In this document: one piece after another, positions 15,982 to 24,097 of the stretch
How positions within the stretch are numbered: the first letter of the stretch is position 1
Layout: each line of letters starts with the position of its first letter
Source: Bacillota bacterium
GTDB lineage: Bacteria; Bacillota; UBA4882; UBA8346
Reading direction: 5' to 3'
DNA length: 29,227 bases
NCBI GenBank assembly: GCA_023415375.1
Contig: JAEZKW010000141.1
Coordinates: 1 to 29,227, forward strand
The notes under the pieces: model-generated
Database searches by the model: none
The model's input: the letters and a program-made list of their open reading frames with translations, nothing else
What the model was told of the DNA's origin: nothing
Program-made: the position numbers and the translations under genes

Positions 15982-16893
15982 ATGGGTCATTTTCAATGGA
16001 AAACTGGACTATCCTTTTTATTTCTCTTTATTTTATTCATTGTTTTAAGTCTAGCAAAAGGGGATATTCATTATATATTCCTGACCTTTATTGCTCTTTT
16101 GATCCATGAATTTACTCACATGCTCTGCTGTGAACTATTGGGTTATCCTGTTCAAGAACTGGCTCTAAGCCCAATGGGCGGATGCTTGAAAATTGATCCT
16201 TCCTTTGTTCTCAATCCCCAGGCCGAGTGGATCATCGCTTTGGCCGGTCCTCTGGCAAACCTGATGCTGGCAGGAGGTACAGTTTATCTTGGCCTCCTCG
16301 GTATCCACAATCAGTTTTTAACCGATTGGCTTCAAATTAATGTATTGATCGGAATTGTTAATTTAATCCCCGCCCAACCACTTGATGGAGGCCGTGTTCT
16401 CCATGCCCTGCTTAATAAAAATATTGGCATAAAAAATTCCCACCGCATTGTAAAGATAACAACACTTGTGATTGACTTTTTATTTTTTATCTATGGGTTT
16501 AGCCGTTTATTTAGAGGCCAAACAGGGATATTATATATATTAATTGGGGCTTTTTTACTTTTTCAGTTATTTTACTTTAAATTGCCTCCATTCAATTTAG
16601 TTATTAAAACACTGCAACATAAAAAAGAACGCTTGGCAACGAAAGGGTTTTTACGAATCCGGCCTATCCTTGTTGAACCAAATAGTCTAGTGAGATTCCC
16701 GTTGCAATACTATGGTTCAAACGATTACCTGCTTTTTTTCAGCCTGGATCCCAACCAAAAAATGAATATAATTAGTGAAGAAATGGCCTGGAATTCATTA
16801 TTAAATCAAGGCTATGACGTAACTTTTAATATGATCAATAAAAATGCACCGCTTAATACATATTGCAGAATACTTTCAGATGAGATAGAATAA
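15982..16893 (+). CDS. spoIVFB: SpoIVFB-like intramembrane metalloprotease (M50)
   Basis: A site-2-protease family enzyme expected to cleave pro-sigma-K in the mother cell. HEFTH (42-46) gives the HExxH zinc ligands and NLIPAQPLDGGR (127-138) supplies the third ligand, D135. Hydrophobic segments lie at about 9-25, 30-50, 83-105, 118-133, 160-175 and 183-200. The 100-residue soluble C-terminus is where B. subtilis SpoIVFB has an ATP-sensing CBS domain; here the sequence is too divergent for me to confirm CBS. At 303 residues it is slightly longer than the Bacillus protein. ATG 15982 comes three bases after the spoIVFA stop, so the pair is co-expressed. Confidence 0.85.
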   Translation: MGHFQWKTGLSFLFLFILFIVLSLAKGDIHYIFLTFIALLIHEFTHMLCCELLGYPVQELALSPMGGCLKIDPSFVLNPQAEWIIALAGPLANLMLAGGTVYLGLLGIHNQFLTDWLQINVLIGIVNLIPAQPLDGGRVLHALLNKNIGIKNSHRIVKITTLVIDFLFFIYGFSRLFRGQTGILYILIGAFLLFQLFYFKLPPFNLVIKTLQHKKERLATKGFLRIRPILVEPNSLVRFPLQYYGSNDYLLFFSLDPNQKMNIISEEMAWNSLLNQGYDVTFNMINKNAPLNTYCRILSDEIE

Positions 16894-16932
16894 TCCTACG
16901 CTTTCATTTAGGAACCTATTGGAGGAATCGGC

Positions 16933-18801
16933 TTGACGGCAAAGCAAAGCAGTCAGCATTTATGGGAAAATATTGAAAATTCATTGAATGAGGTCAGTAA
17001 ACCCGGTCGCTATATAGGTGGCGAATATAATTGTCAGATTAAAGATTGGACAACCACTGATTTTAAAGCGGTCCTGGCATTTCCTGATGTCTACGAAATC
17101 GGTTTGTCACATTTAGGATTAAGAATTCTCTATGAATTGATTAATTCACAATCGGGAATGTTGGCTGAAAGGGTTTATGCACCTTGGCCAGATTTTCAGG
17201 ATTTGCTTCGAAAAAAAGATTTACCTCTTTTTTCCTTGGAAAACAAGCGTGGTCTCTATGAATTCGATATGGTAGGCTTTTCTCTACAATATGAACTCAG
17301 TTATACCAATGTACTTACTATTTTAGCTCTTGGTAAAATACCCATTTTCAGTAAAGACAGAACAGATGACGATCCGCTCATTATTGGCGGTGGCCCCTGT
17401 ACCTATAACCCGGAACCCCTAGCCGATTTTTTTGATTGTTTTTTCATTGGGGAAGCTGAAGAAAGAATGGTTGATATTTGTAAGCTCATTCGTGATTGGA
17501 AACATTCCGGCCTTCCAAAATCAAAATTATTGGACACGTTGGAAAAAATCCCGGGGGTTTACATTCCATCCCATTTTCTAATCAATTATAAAAATGACGG
17601 AACCATTTCAGAGGTTAAACATTTAACCGACCATCAACCTGTTCGAGCTGTGGTTAGAGATTTAACAACCGTTTTCTATCCCGAAAAATGGCTGGTACCT
17701 TATTTAGATATTGTCCATGATCGGGTAACCTTTGAAATTCAAAGGGGATGCACCAGAGGCTGCCGTTTTTGTCAGGCCGGAATGATTTACCGGCCGGTTC
17801 GTGAAAAACCGCCGGAAGTTATAATGAATACCCTTCAGAATTTGGTGAAAGACACTGGCTACGATGAATTATCATTAACCTCCCTTAGCAGTGCCGATTA
17901 TAGCCGCATTCAGCATCTAATCAGTGATGCTTGTGGGTGTTTTAACCCTTTAGGAGTCAATATTTCTTTACCTTCTTTGCGAATTGATTCCTTCTCGGTT
18001 GATCTGGCCTCTAAATTTCAAAGTGCCCGTAAAAGCAGTCTCACATTTGCCCCTGAGGCCGGTTCTGACCGATTGCGCCGGGTAATTAATAAAGGGGTAA
18101 CTACCGAAGATTTATTGAACGCCTCCGAAGCTGCATTTAAGGCTGGTTGGCAAAAGTTAAAACTTTATTTTATGATCGGTTTGCCCACTGAAACAGAGGA
18201 AGATTTGGCTGGAATCGTCGAAATGGTGGAGGCTGTTTTTAAAGTTGGAAAAAAGATTTATTCTAAAACCAATGCTTTACGAATAACGGCCAGTATTTCT
18301 ACATTTGTACCCAAATCTCATACCCCTTTTCAATGGCAGGGGCAGATTTCAATCGAAGAAACCATCAAAAAACAACGTTACTTTCAAGAACATCTACGGG
18401 GTCGCTCTATCGAACTTAATTGGCATGATCCTTTGATGAGTCAATTAGAAGGAATTTTCGCCCGCGGCGATCGCCGCTTGGGTTCCGTTATTTATCAAGC
18501 CTGGCAAAAAGGAGCCCAGTTTGACGGTTGGAGCGATCAATTACAGTATCAATTATGGATGGATGTTTTCGCAGCTAACAATGTAAACCCGGATTTTTAT
18601 ACCCGAGAGCGGCATTTGGATGAAATTTTACCATGGTCTCATATACGAAGCGGTATCAGTAATGATTTTTTAAAAAAGGAGTTTGAACGGGCTTTAGCTG
18701 GCGTTTTAACTCCGGATTGTCGGGATGCAGCCTGTTCGAATTGCGGTGTCTGTCCAACATTAGATATCAAAAAAAGTATAGCCGGTGAATCAAATGGTTG
18801 A
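16933..18801 (+). CDS. TIGR03960-family radical SAM protein with B12-binding-like domain
   Basis: A 622-residue radical SAM protein. The N-terminal third (about 45-185) resembles the cobalamin-binding-like fold found in these proteins (FPDVYEIGLSHLGLRILYEL, then GGGPCTYNPEPLADFFD). The radical SAM cluster motif is CTRGCRFC (C273, C277, C280), followed by a TIM-barrel-type region to about 500. Near the end, C596, C601, C604 and C607 (CRDAACSNCGVC) form a likely second iron-sulfur site. Start TTG 16933 lies eight bases after TTGGAGG. TIGR03960 genes are regularly paired with DUF2344, as here, and often sit before rng. The modified substrate is unknown; RNA or ribosomal protein is a reasonable guess from the neighbours only. 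Confidence 0.88.
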   Translation: MTAKQSSQHLWENIENSLNEVSKPGRYIGGEYNCQIKDWTTTDFKAVLAFPDVYEIGLSHLGLRILYELINSQSGMLAERVYAPWPDFQDLLRKKDLPLFSLENKRGLYEFDMVGFSLQYELSYTNVLTILALGKIPIFSKDRTDDDPLIIGGGPCTYNPEPLADFFDCFFIGEAEERMVDICKLIRDWKHSGLPKSKLLDTLEKIPGVYIPSHFLINYKNDGTISEVKHLTDHQPVRAVVRDLTTVFYPEKWLVPYLDIVHDRVTFEIQRGCTRGCRFCQAGMIYRPVREKPPEVIMNTLQNLVKDTGYDELSLTSLSSADYSRIQHLISDACGCFNPLGVNISLPSLRIDSFSVDLASKFQSARKSSLTFAPEAGSDRLRRVINKGVTTEDLLNASEAAFKAGWQKLKLYFMIGLPTETEEDLAGIVEMVEAVFKVGKKIYSKTNALRITASISTFVPKSHTPFQWQGQISIEETIKKQRYFQEHLRGRSIELNWHDPLMSQLEGIFARGDRRLGSVIYQAWQKGAQFDGWSDQLQYQLWMDVFAANNVNPDFYTRERHLDEILPWSHIRSGISNDFLKKEFERALAGVLTPDCRDAACSNCGVCPTLDIKKSIAGESNG

Positions 18802-19486
18802 ATATCGCCTCCGTTTTAGCAAAGAAAAAAACTTAAAATTTCTTTCCCATTTAGAATTAATTCGTACCATGGAGCGGGCTTTTAGACGTGCTCAGTTGCC
18901 GCTGGTCTATTCAGAGGGGTTTCATCCCCATCCTAAACTTAGTTTCGGACCTGCTTTGGCTGTAGGCATCAGCAGCAATGATGAATACTTAGATTTTCAA
19001 TTGGTTCATGATATCGCTCCCGAAAAGATTAAAACTGATTTAAATCAGTGCTTGCCTGATGGGATCAAGACAATTGCAATAGTGCGTTTCGGTACTCACC
19101 ATCATGTTAAGGCCTTAAATGCTATCATCAACCGCGCATCCTATTCAGTACAGTTAAAAACAACACCAGAAAACTCTTCTAAAGTTGTTGAATGGCTAAG
19201 CCAACTCATTCACTTATCGGAGTTTATCATTACGCGTTATTCAAAAGACGACCAAAAATTAGTAAACATTCGTCCTTGGCTGCATAATTTAACTATTGAG
19301 GTAATTGACGCTCAAGAATCCATCCTGGAACTTCGTTTTACCGGAGAGATTGGTAGTGGGGGGAATTTACGTCCGGAAGATATCACCGCTAACATTCCCT
19401 ATTCAGTGAAAATACTCGGTGTCGCAAGGATTGGTTTGTGGCATGAAGAAAAAGGTTCAGTATCCAGACCGATGGATTTGTGTTAA
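18794..19486 (+). CDS. DUF2344 (TIGR03936) radical SAM-associated protein
   Basis: A 230-residue protein with the family opening VEYRLRFSKEKNLKFLSHLEL and the FHPHPKLSFGPALAVG segment (about 43-58). These hold the conserved His, Pro and Lys residues. No metal-binding Cys cluster or membrane segment is visible. In other genomes this domain is fused to the C-terminus of the TIGR03960 radical SAM protein; here the genes overlap by eight bases, which agrees with one functional unit. ATG 18794 is preferred to the in-frame GTG 18785 because homologues begin just before the YRLRF strand. Function is unknown; substrate binding for the radical SAM partner is inference. Confidence 0.85.
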   Translation: MVEYRLRFSKEKNLKFLSHLELIRTMERAFRRAQLPLVYSEGFHPHPKLSFGPALAVGISSNDEYLDFQLVHDIAPEKIKTDLNQCLPDGIKTIAIVRFGTHHHVKALNAIINRASYSVQLKTTPENSSKVVEWLSQLIHLSEFIITRYSKDDQKLVNIRPWLHNLTIEVIDAQESILELRFTGEIGSGGNLRPEDITANIPYSVKILGVARIGLWHEEKGSVSRPMDLC

Positions 19487-19502
19487 AGCCGGGGGGTAAC
19501 CG

Positions 19503-21185
19503 ATGAATAAAGAAATTTTGATAAATATAGGCATCAATGAAGTCAGAGTAGCAATTTTGGAAGATGGCAATTTGGTTGAATTTAATGTGGAGCGTCAGGA
19601 TGAACAGCGACGAGCCGGAAACATTTATCTTGGAAAAGTCGAAAATGTATTACCAGGTATGCAGGCTGCTTTTATTAATATAGGAGAAGAAAAAAACGCC
19701 TTTATTTACGTTGATGATGTAATTGGTAAGGAAGAAACAAATAATAACGAACATTTAAAAAATTTATCCATCAAAGATTTGTTGCACGAAGGTCAAGAAT
19801 TGATGGTGCAAATGATCAAAGAACCGATGGGTACCAAAGGAGCCAGAGTCGTCACTCAAGTTACGATTCCGGGTCGATATTTAGTGTTTCTTCCAAATAT
19901 TGAATATATAGGAATATCACGGCGAATAGAGAATGAAGCAGAACGTGAACGTTTAAAGTCAATCGTAACTTCTTTTAAAGGTCCCGGAGTGGGCGTCATT
20001 ATTCGGACAGCAGCTGAGGAGGTTGAAGCCGGCGAGCTTCAAAGTGATTATGAATTTTTAGTCAATGTATGGAAAAAGATTCAAAAAAAGGTGAAGAAAG
20101 GGGCATGTCCTTCTTTACTGTACCGAGATCATGACCTCCTCTACCGCATTTTACGAGACTATCTTAGTAAGGATATAAGTCGATTACTTATCGACGAAAT
20201 GGACGCCTATGCCAAGGCTACCGAACTTGTGAAAAGTCTGGCGCCATCCTGTAAAAATCGCATCCAACTCTATAGTGATGAAACTCCTTTGTTTGAAGCC
20301 TTTAATGTCGAACTGCAATTGGAAAAGGCCTTAAAGAAGAAGGTTTGGCTCGACTGCGGAGCATATTTGGTCTTCGATCAAACCGAGGCATTGGCGGTTA
20401 TTGATGTGAATACAGGTAAATTTACCGGTTCCATTAATTTGGAAGATACGGTTTTTCAAACCAATATGATGGCCGCTGTAGAGATCGCCAGACAAATACG
20501 GTTGCGTAATTTAGGCGGCATCATCATTGTGGATTTTATTGATATGGTTTCTGATGAGGAACGCGCCCAGGTGATTGCTAAATTATCCACCGAATTACAG
20601 CAAGATAAAACAAAAATAAATATTTTAGGATTTACATCTTTAGGCTTGCTAGAGATTACCAGAAAAAAGGTTAAGCAAAGTCTCCGTGAAATATTACAAG
20701 TTGAATGTGAAAATTGTGATGGAGTCGGTTATGTACCTTCGCTTGATAGTTTTGCCCAAAAAGCTATGCGAAGTATTAAACAAATTGTAAATAGTACCAA
20801 AGATGAATCACTATTGATTGGTGTAAATCCTCAAATTGCTGCGATTTTAATTGGTCCTGGCGGTGCAAATCTTGATAAGACTGAACATACTTTGAATAAA
20901 ACGATTTTCATTAAAGGACAAGAAAATTTGAAAGATGATCAGGTTCATCTACTGGCAAGCGGGACCAAAAATGAAATTGAAGCTTTATTTTTGCCGGTGA
21001 AAGAAGGAGAAATCATTAATCTAAAAATAACCGAGAATCATATTGCCAATCCCGAAGATGGAATTTCCAGAATCGAAGGCTATGTTATTAATGTTGATTC
21101 TGCGGGGAGTTGTATTGGAAAAACCATTCGCGCTTTAATCACCAAAACTTTTAAAACTTATGCCAAAGCCGTAATTGTAGATTGA
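19503..21185 (+). CDS. rng: Ribonuclease E/G family protein (Rng) with C-terminal KH-like and TRAM-like regions
   Basis: An endoribonuclease acting in rRNA and mRNA processing. It contains an embedded S1 domain (about 39-120, GNIYLGKVENVLPGMQAAFI), the 5'-sensor region and the DNase I-like catalytic core with magnesium-binding D301 (AVIDVNTGKFTG) and D344 (IIVDFIDM). The Zn-link is C402/C405 (CENCDG). After about 430, ILIGPGGANLDKTE (449-461) looks like a KH-type loop. The last 60 residues (GISRIEGYVINVDSAG onward) look like a TRAM-type beta barrel, extending the protein to 560 residues compared with about 490 in E. coli RNase G. ATG 19503 follows a G6 run at 19491-19496. The stop overlaps the rplU promoter. 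Confidence 0.92.
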   Translation: MNKEILINIGINEVRVAILEDGNLVEFNVERQDEQRRAGNIYLGKVENVLPGMQAAFINIGEEKNAFIYVDDVIGKEETNNNEHLKNLSIKDLLHEGQELMVQMIKEPMGTKGARVVTQVTIPGRYLVFLPNIEYIGISRRIENEAERERLKSIVTSFKGPGVGVIIRTAAEEVEAGELQSDYEFLVNVWKKIQKKVKKGACPSLLYRDHDLLYRILRDYLSKDISRLLIDEMDAYAKATELVKSLAPSCKNRIQLYSDETPLFEAFNVELQLEKALKKKVWLDCGAYLVFDQTEALAVIDVNTGKFTGSINLEDTVFQTNMMAAVEIARQIRLRNLGGIIIVDFIDMVSDEERAQVIAKLSTELQQDKTKINILGFTSLGLLEITRKKVKQSLREILQVECENCDGVGYVPSLDSFAQKAMRSIKQIVNSTKDESLLIGVNPQIAAILIGPGGANLDKTEHTLNKTIFIKGQENLKDDQVHLLASGTKNEIEALFLPVKEGEIINLKITENHIANPEDGISRIEGYVINVDSAGSCIGKTIRALITKTFKTYAKAVIVD

Positions 21186-21210
21186 CATCTTTGAATACCC
21201 ATGTTAATAT
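21182..21210 (+). promoter_or_regulatory. Sigma-A promoter of rplU-prp-rpmA
   Basis: TTGACA (21182-21187), overlapping the rng stop codon, is followed after 17 bases by TAATAT (21205-21210) with a TGT immediately upstream (extended -10). Transcription would start near 21217, giving a leader of about 210 bases. The leader holds a GGTTAC/GTAACC hairpin (21244-21260), a long palindrome (21301-21380) and GCCGAGTTCGGC (21391-21402) just before the ribosome binding site. Confidence 0.75.
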
Positions 21211-21300
21211 TAATTTTGTGGGTTTTTAACCTCATTTTGACGGGGTTACCCCATGTAACCGCTCGATAAGGCTTAATAAATCTCTGGTAAAGGTGAATCC

Positions 21301-21380
21301 AGAAGTCAGAATCCAGCCGGAATTTTACGAATGATTTCATTCTAAATCTCCTGATTACTGGCTACTGAATTCTGATTACT
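21301..21380 (+). repeat. 80-nt imperfect palindrome in the rplU leader
   Basis: The outer arms 21301-21316 (AGAAGTCAGAATCCAG) and 21365-21380 pair with 14 of 16 positions matched, one a G-U. Pairing continues inwards at 317-323/354-361 with small bulges, then 324-327/343-346, and ends in GAATGA/TCATTC (21329-21334/21337-21342). The whole block can fold as one rod. It resembles the short interspersed palindromes with CAGAATTCAG-type arms that I associate with Bacillota intergenic regions, but copy number cannot be judged from one window. It could instead be a leader element controlling rplU. Confidence 0.6.
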
Positions 21381-21427
21381 ATCTTAGAGTGCCGAGTTCG
21401 GCGAGTCTAATGCGGGGAGGTGTTAAA

Positions 21428-21799
21428 ATGTATGCGATTATCGAATGTGGCGGCAAGCAGTACAAAGTCCAAGAGGGCGATAAAGTCAAAGTAGAAAAAA
21501 TTGCGGCTGAAGTTGGTTCAACGATTACCATCGACAAGGTATTGATGCTTGGTGGGGATAAAACCGTTGTCGGAACCCCTTTTGTCGAAGGTTACAAAGT
21601 CACGTGTAAAGTAGAAAATCAGGATAAGGATAAAAAAATTCTGGTATTCCACTACAAAGCCAAAAAAAATATTCGGAAACGCTATGGTCATCGTCAACCA
21701 TTTACCAGTCTTTTGATTGAAAAGATTGAAAAAGTTAAAAAGACTGCTAAAAAAGCAACGGCTGAATCCACTGAAACAGCTGAACAAGTTCAAGCCTAA
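21428..21799 (+). CDS. rplU: 50S ribosomal protein L21
   Basis: L21 binds 23S rRNA in the large subunit. The protein begins MYAIIECGGKQYKVQEGDKV, as the family does, and has KNIRKRYGHRQPFT (about 77-90), the conserved RNA-binding loop. At 123 residues it is some 20 longer than the usual 103 because of a Lys/Ala/Thr/Glu-rich tail (KKTAKKATAESTETAEQVQA) of low complexity. ATG 21428 lies seven bases after GGGGAGG (21414-21420); upstream in-frame codons from 21389 lack a site. Its last base overlaps the prp ATG (TAATG). Confidence 0.97.
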   Translation: MYAIIECGGKQYKVQEGDKVKVEKIAAEVGSTITIDKVLMLGGDKTVVGTPFVEGYKVTCKVENQDKDKKILVFHYKAKKNIRKRYGHRQPFTSLLIEKIEKVKKTAKKATAESTETAEQVQA

Positions 21800-22131
21800 T
21801 GGTGTCTATCGATATTAAACGAGACCCATTCCATAATGTTCTAGGCTTTGCTTGTAAGGGACATGCCGATTATGCTGAAAAAGGCGCCGATGTTATATGC
21901 GCCGGTATTTCCGCCTTAACGATGACAACGATTTTAGGTTTGCAGCAGCTTACCAAATTAAAATTAAAAATTAAACAGAACTCTAAAAAAGGCTGGTTGG
22001 AATGCAATTGGGACAATGTCCCCGCTGAAATGGACCATGCCAATCTCATCGTCGAAGTGATGATTATCGGCTTAAAAGACATCGCCGCCCAATATCCTGA
22101 ATATTTGAAAGTTAGCGAAGTGGAGGTGTAA
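21799..22131 (+). CDS. prp: Ribosomal processing cysteine protease Prp
   Basis: Prp (YsxB) removes the N-terminal extension from ribosomal protein L27 in Bacillota. The catalytic His and Cys are H22 and C34 within GHADYAEKGADVICAGISAL (21-40), in the positions known for the S. aureus enzyme. The 110-residue length is typical. It starts at ATG 21799, overlapping the rplU stop by one base, and its 3' end carries the ribosome binding site (GGAGGTG at 22122-22128) for rpmA, the gene of its substrate. Confidence 0.95.
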   Translation: MVSIDIKRDPFHNVLGFACKGHADYAEKGADVICAGISALTMTTILGLQQLTKLKLKIKQNSKKGWLECNWDNVPAEMDHANLIVEVMIIGLKDIAAQYPEYLKVSEVEV

Positions 22132-22136
22132 CAAAT

Positions 22137-22439
22137 ATGGTGATTCAAAAAATTGACTTACAATTTTTCGCCCATAAAAAAGGAGTTGGAAGCTCCCGAA
22201 ACGGTCGTGATAGTAATGCTCAACGTTTAGGCGTCAAACGCTTTGGCGGCCAGCAAGTATCGGCAGGAAGCATTATCGTCAGACAACGGGGCACCAAATT
22301 TCATCCCGGTAATAATGTTGGTATCGGTTCCGATGACACTTTATATGCCAAAATTGATGGTTTTGTAACTTTTGAGCGAGTGGGTAAAACGGATAAACAA
22401 GTCAGTATTTATCCCGAACAACAAAAAGTTAACGCCTAA
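22137..22439 (+). CDS. rpmA: 50S ribosomal protein L27 with Prp-cleavable extension
   Basis: L27 reaches the peptidyl transferase centre with its N-terminus. The sequence starts MVIQKIDLQFFAHKKGVGSS; Prp is expected to cut after F11, leaving A12-H-K-K-G as the mature end. The body has NGRDSNAQRLGVKRFGGQ and VRQRGTKFHPGNNVGIG, both family hallmarks. It has 100 residues, as usual for the extended Bacillota form. It is the third gene of rplU-prp-rpmA and is followed by a strong terminator. Confidence 0.97.
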   Translation: MVIQKIDLQFFAHKKGVGSSRNGRDSNAQRLGVKRFGGQQVSAGSIIVRQRGTKFHPGNNVGIGSDDTLYAKIDGFVTFERVGKTDKQVSIYPEQQKVNA

Positions 22440-22443
22440 ATAA

Positions 22444-22484
22444 AAAGAGGCTGTCTCAGAAAAAAATGAGACGGCCTCTTTTAT
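22444..22484 (+). terminator. Strong rho-independent terminator after rpmA
   Basis: AAAGAGGCTGTCTCA (22444-22458) pairs with TGAGACGGCCTCTTT (22467-22481), 15 base pairs with one T-G, around an A-rich loop and followed by TTTATTCTCTTTTTTT. It ends the rplU operon. Confidence 0.92.
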
Positions 22485-22793
22485 TCTCTTTTTTTAAGCT
22501 ATACGGATCAGTTTTCTTGTTTTCTTTGTAAAGTAGACTTCTGTTATTTACCTTCATCGATTTTCTAAAGCGCGTATTCTCTTTCATTCTCTCTGTAATC
22601 TAGAAGACCAGCCGTATTCCCTTGCCCAATACTTCATTTACCCTTGGTGCTAACCGTGACGATACCTCTAAGAAGAATATAACGCCCTGTTTTTGCGTAT
22701 GATTTACTAATAATTTTATTAGAAGTTCAGCTTGATAGTTTTTTTAATCCAAGCTAAAACTTAAAACCGAAGGTATTAAAAAGCGTGGGAAGC
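22485..22793 (+). other. Gene-free stretch before dacF
   Basis: About 310 bases with no supported gene. The + strand is pyrimidine-rich. On the - strand, about 46 codons are open from roughly 22742 down to 22605 (including VIFFLEVSSRLAPRVNEVLG) but lack a start and a recognisable family. A possible sigma-F-like match before dacF (GCTAA 22753-22757, GGTATTA 22772-22778) is too weak to call. Confidence 0.5.
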
Positions 22794-22807
22794 AGGGGGG
22801 CATTTAT

Positions 22808-23992
22808 GTGTGCAAGTTTTGGAGATTTTTAATTATTATCCAACTGACAGTATTTCTAACAGCGGGTCTAGCAAGTCTGTCTTTTGCGGAAGGGCGCGCG
22901 AGCGCGACGGCCCTGAAAATTGAATCATTATCATCAATTTTATTGGAACCCGAAAGCGGTGAAATCCTATTTCAAAATAACTCTGAACTTAAATTACCGC
23001 CCGCCAGTGTTACGAAATTAATGGTTATGCTTTTAGTATTGGAGGCGATTGATAAAGGACAAATTAAATTAACCGACACTGTAACGGCTTCTCCAGAGGC
23101 CTGTAAAATGGGAGGTTCACAGATATGGTTGGAACCCGGTGAACAGATGACCGTAGCCGAATTATTGAAAGCCGTTTGTATTGTTTCAGCCAATGATTCT
23201 TCCTATGCTCTGGCAGAACATTTGTCAGGATCGGAAGAGAATTTTATTGCCTTAATGAATAAAAGAGCTGCCGAACTAGGGCTCAAAGATACCCATTACG
23301 TCAATACAACCGGATTAGAACCTAGTTCAGGGGGGGCCGGAAATATAACTTCTGCCAGAGATATGGCTTTCTTGGCACGTGAAGTTATTAAGCATCCAAC
23401 TGTCTTCCGTTGGTCGGGGGTATGGATTGATAGTTTACGGGGTGGCAAATCTTTTTTACGCAATACCAATAATTTAGTACGGTTTTATCAGGGATGTGAC
23501 GGATTAAAAACTGGTTTTACAAATCAGGCTGGTTTCTGCCTGGTAGCCACGGCCAAACGTCAAGGAGTACGCTTGGTAGCTGTGGTTATGAAAGCCTCCA
23601 ACTCTCAAATCCGATCAAAGGATGTTAGTAAGCTATTTAACTATGGTTTTGCCCAATATAAATCATATCCTATCTATCGTGGGGGGGAGAACCTGGGCAA
23701 AGTAACTGTTTTTCGAGGTAGGCAAAATCATGTTCAGGCAATTGTACCCCAAGAGTTAACTGCAGTGCTTAAACGGGATTTCCAAGGAGAAATTGTGAGG
23801 ACTTTAAAACTATCGCCACTTGTTAAGGCGCCGGTTGTAAAAGGATCCAAAATTGGAGAAGTGCTTCTAAGTGCCGGCGGAAAAAATTGTGGCAGCATCG
23901 ATTTAGTAGCAGACTGTAATGTACCGAAAGCAACGTTTTTTGAACTTTGCTCCCAAATATTTCACCGGATTATTAGTGCAGGAGTACATTAA
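22808..23992 (+). CDS. dacF: D-alanyl-D-alanine carboxypeptidase (DacF-type, S11)
   Basis: A penicillin-binding carboxypeptidase that trims the peptide stem of peptidoglycan. A signal peptide spans about 1-27 (FAEG follows the hydrophobic core). The catalytic motifs are SVTK (67-70, nucleophile S67), SAND (127-130) and KTG (234-236), followed by a C-terminal beta domain of PBP5 type and a hydrophobic or amphipathic end. At 394 residues it matches DacF. The start is GTG 22808, seven bases after a seven-G run; an out-of-frame ATG at 22806 overlaps it. Location directly before spoIIAA-AB-sigF is the classical dacF position, and the family acts in spore cortex or septum formation. A terminator separates it from spoIIAA. 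Confidence 0.93.
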   Translation: MCKFWRFLIIIQLTVFLTAGLASLSFAEGRASATALKIESLSSILLEPESGEILFQNNSELKLPPASVTKLMVMLLVLEAIDKGQIKLTDTVTASPEACKMGGSQIWLEPGEQMTVAELLKAVCIVSANDSSYALAEHLSGSEENFIALMNKRAAELGLKDTHYVNTTGLEPSSGGAGNITSARDMAFLAREVIKHPTVFRWSGVWIDSLRGGKSFLRNTNNLVRFYQGCDGLKTGFTNQAGFCLVATAKRQGVRLVAVVMKASNSQIRSKDVSKLFNYGFAQYKSYPIYRGGENLGKVTVFRGRQNHVQAIVPQELTAVLKRDFQGEIVRTLKLSPLVKAPVVKGSKIGEVLLSAGGKNCGSIDLVADCNVPKATFFELCSQIFHRIISAGVH

Positions 23993-24022
23993 AGATTACT
24001 TATTCTCATTCTTAACTAATCT

Positions 24023-24084
24023 GCCCGGTATCACTGCTTGAAAAGGCAAAAACCGTTACAAACAGTGATTTTTCGGGCTTTTTT
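24023..24084 (+). terminator. Terminator between dacF and spoIIAA
   Basis: GCCCG (24023-24027) pairs with CGGGC (24074-24078), and ATCACTG (24030-24036) with CAGTGAT (24063-24069); the 3' arm runs into TTTTTT. The loop is long (26 bases) and the internal loop uneven, but the position and T-run fit a terminator that insulates the sporulation operon. Confidence 0.75.
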
Positions 24085-24097
24085 GTTCATTTGCGCA

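Noticed and set aside
21211..21427. Assignment of the rplU leader to the known L21 leader RNA family
   Set aside because: I could not match its conserved core by eye; a covariance-model search would be needed.
22444..22484. GGCTGTCTCA-type inverted repeat resembling an insertion-sequence end
   Set aside because: It is a complete hairpin followed by a T-run directly after rpmA and there is no transposase; a terminator explains it.
22753..22780. Possible sigma-F promoter before dacF (GCTAA, GGTATTA)
   Set aside because: Both boxes have mismatches at key bases and the spacing of 14 is short.
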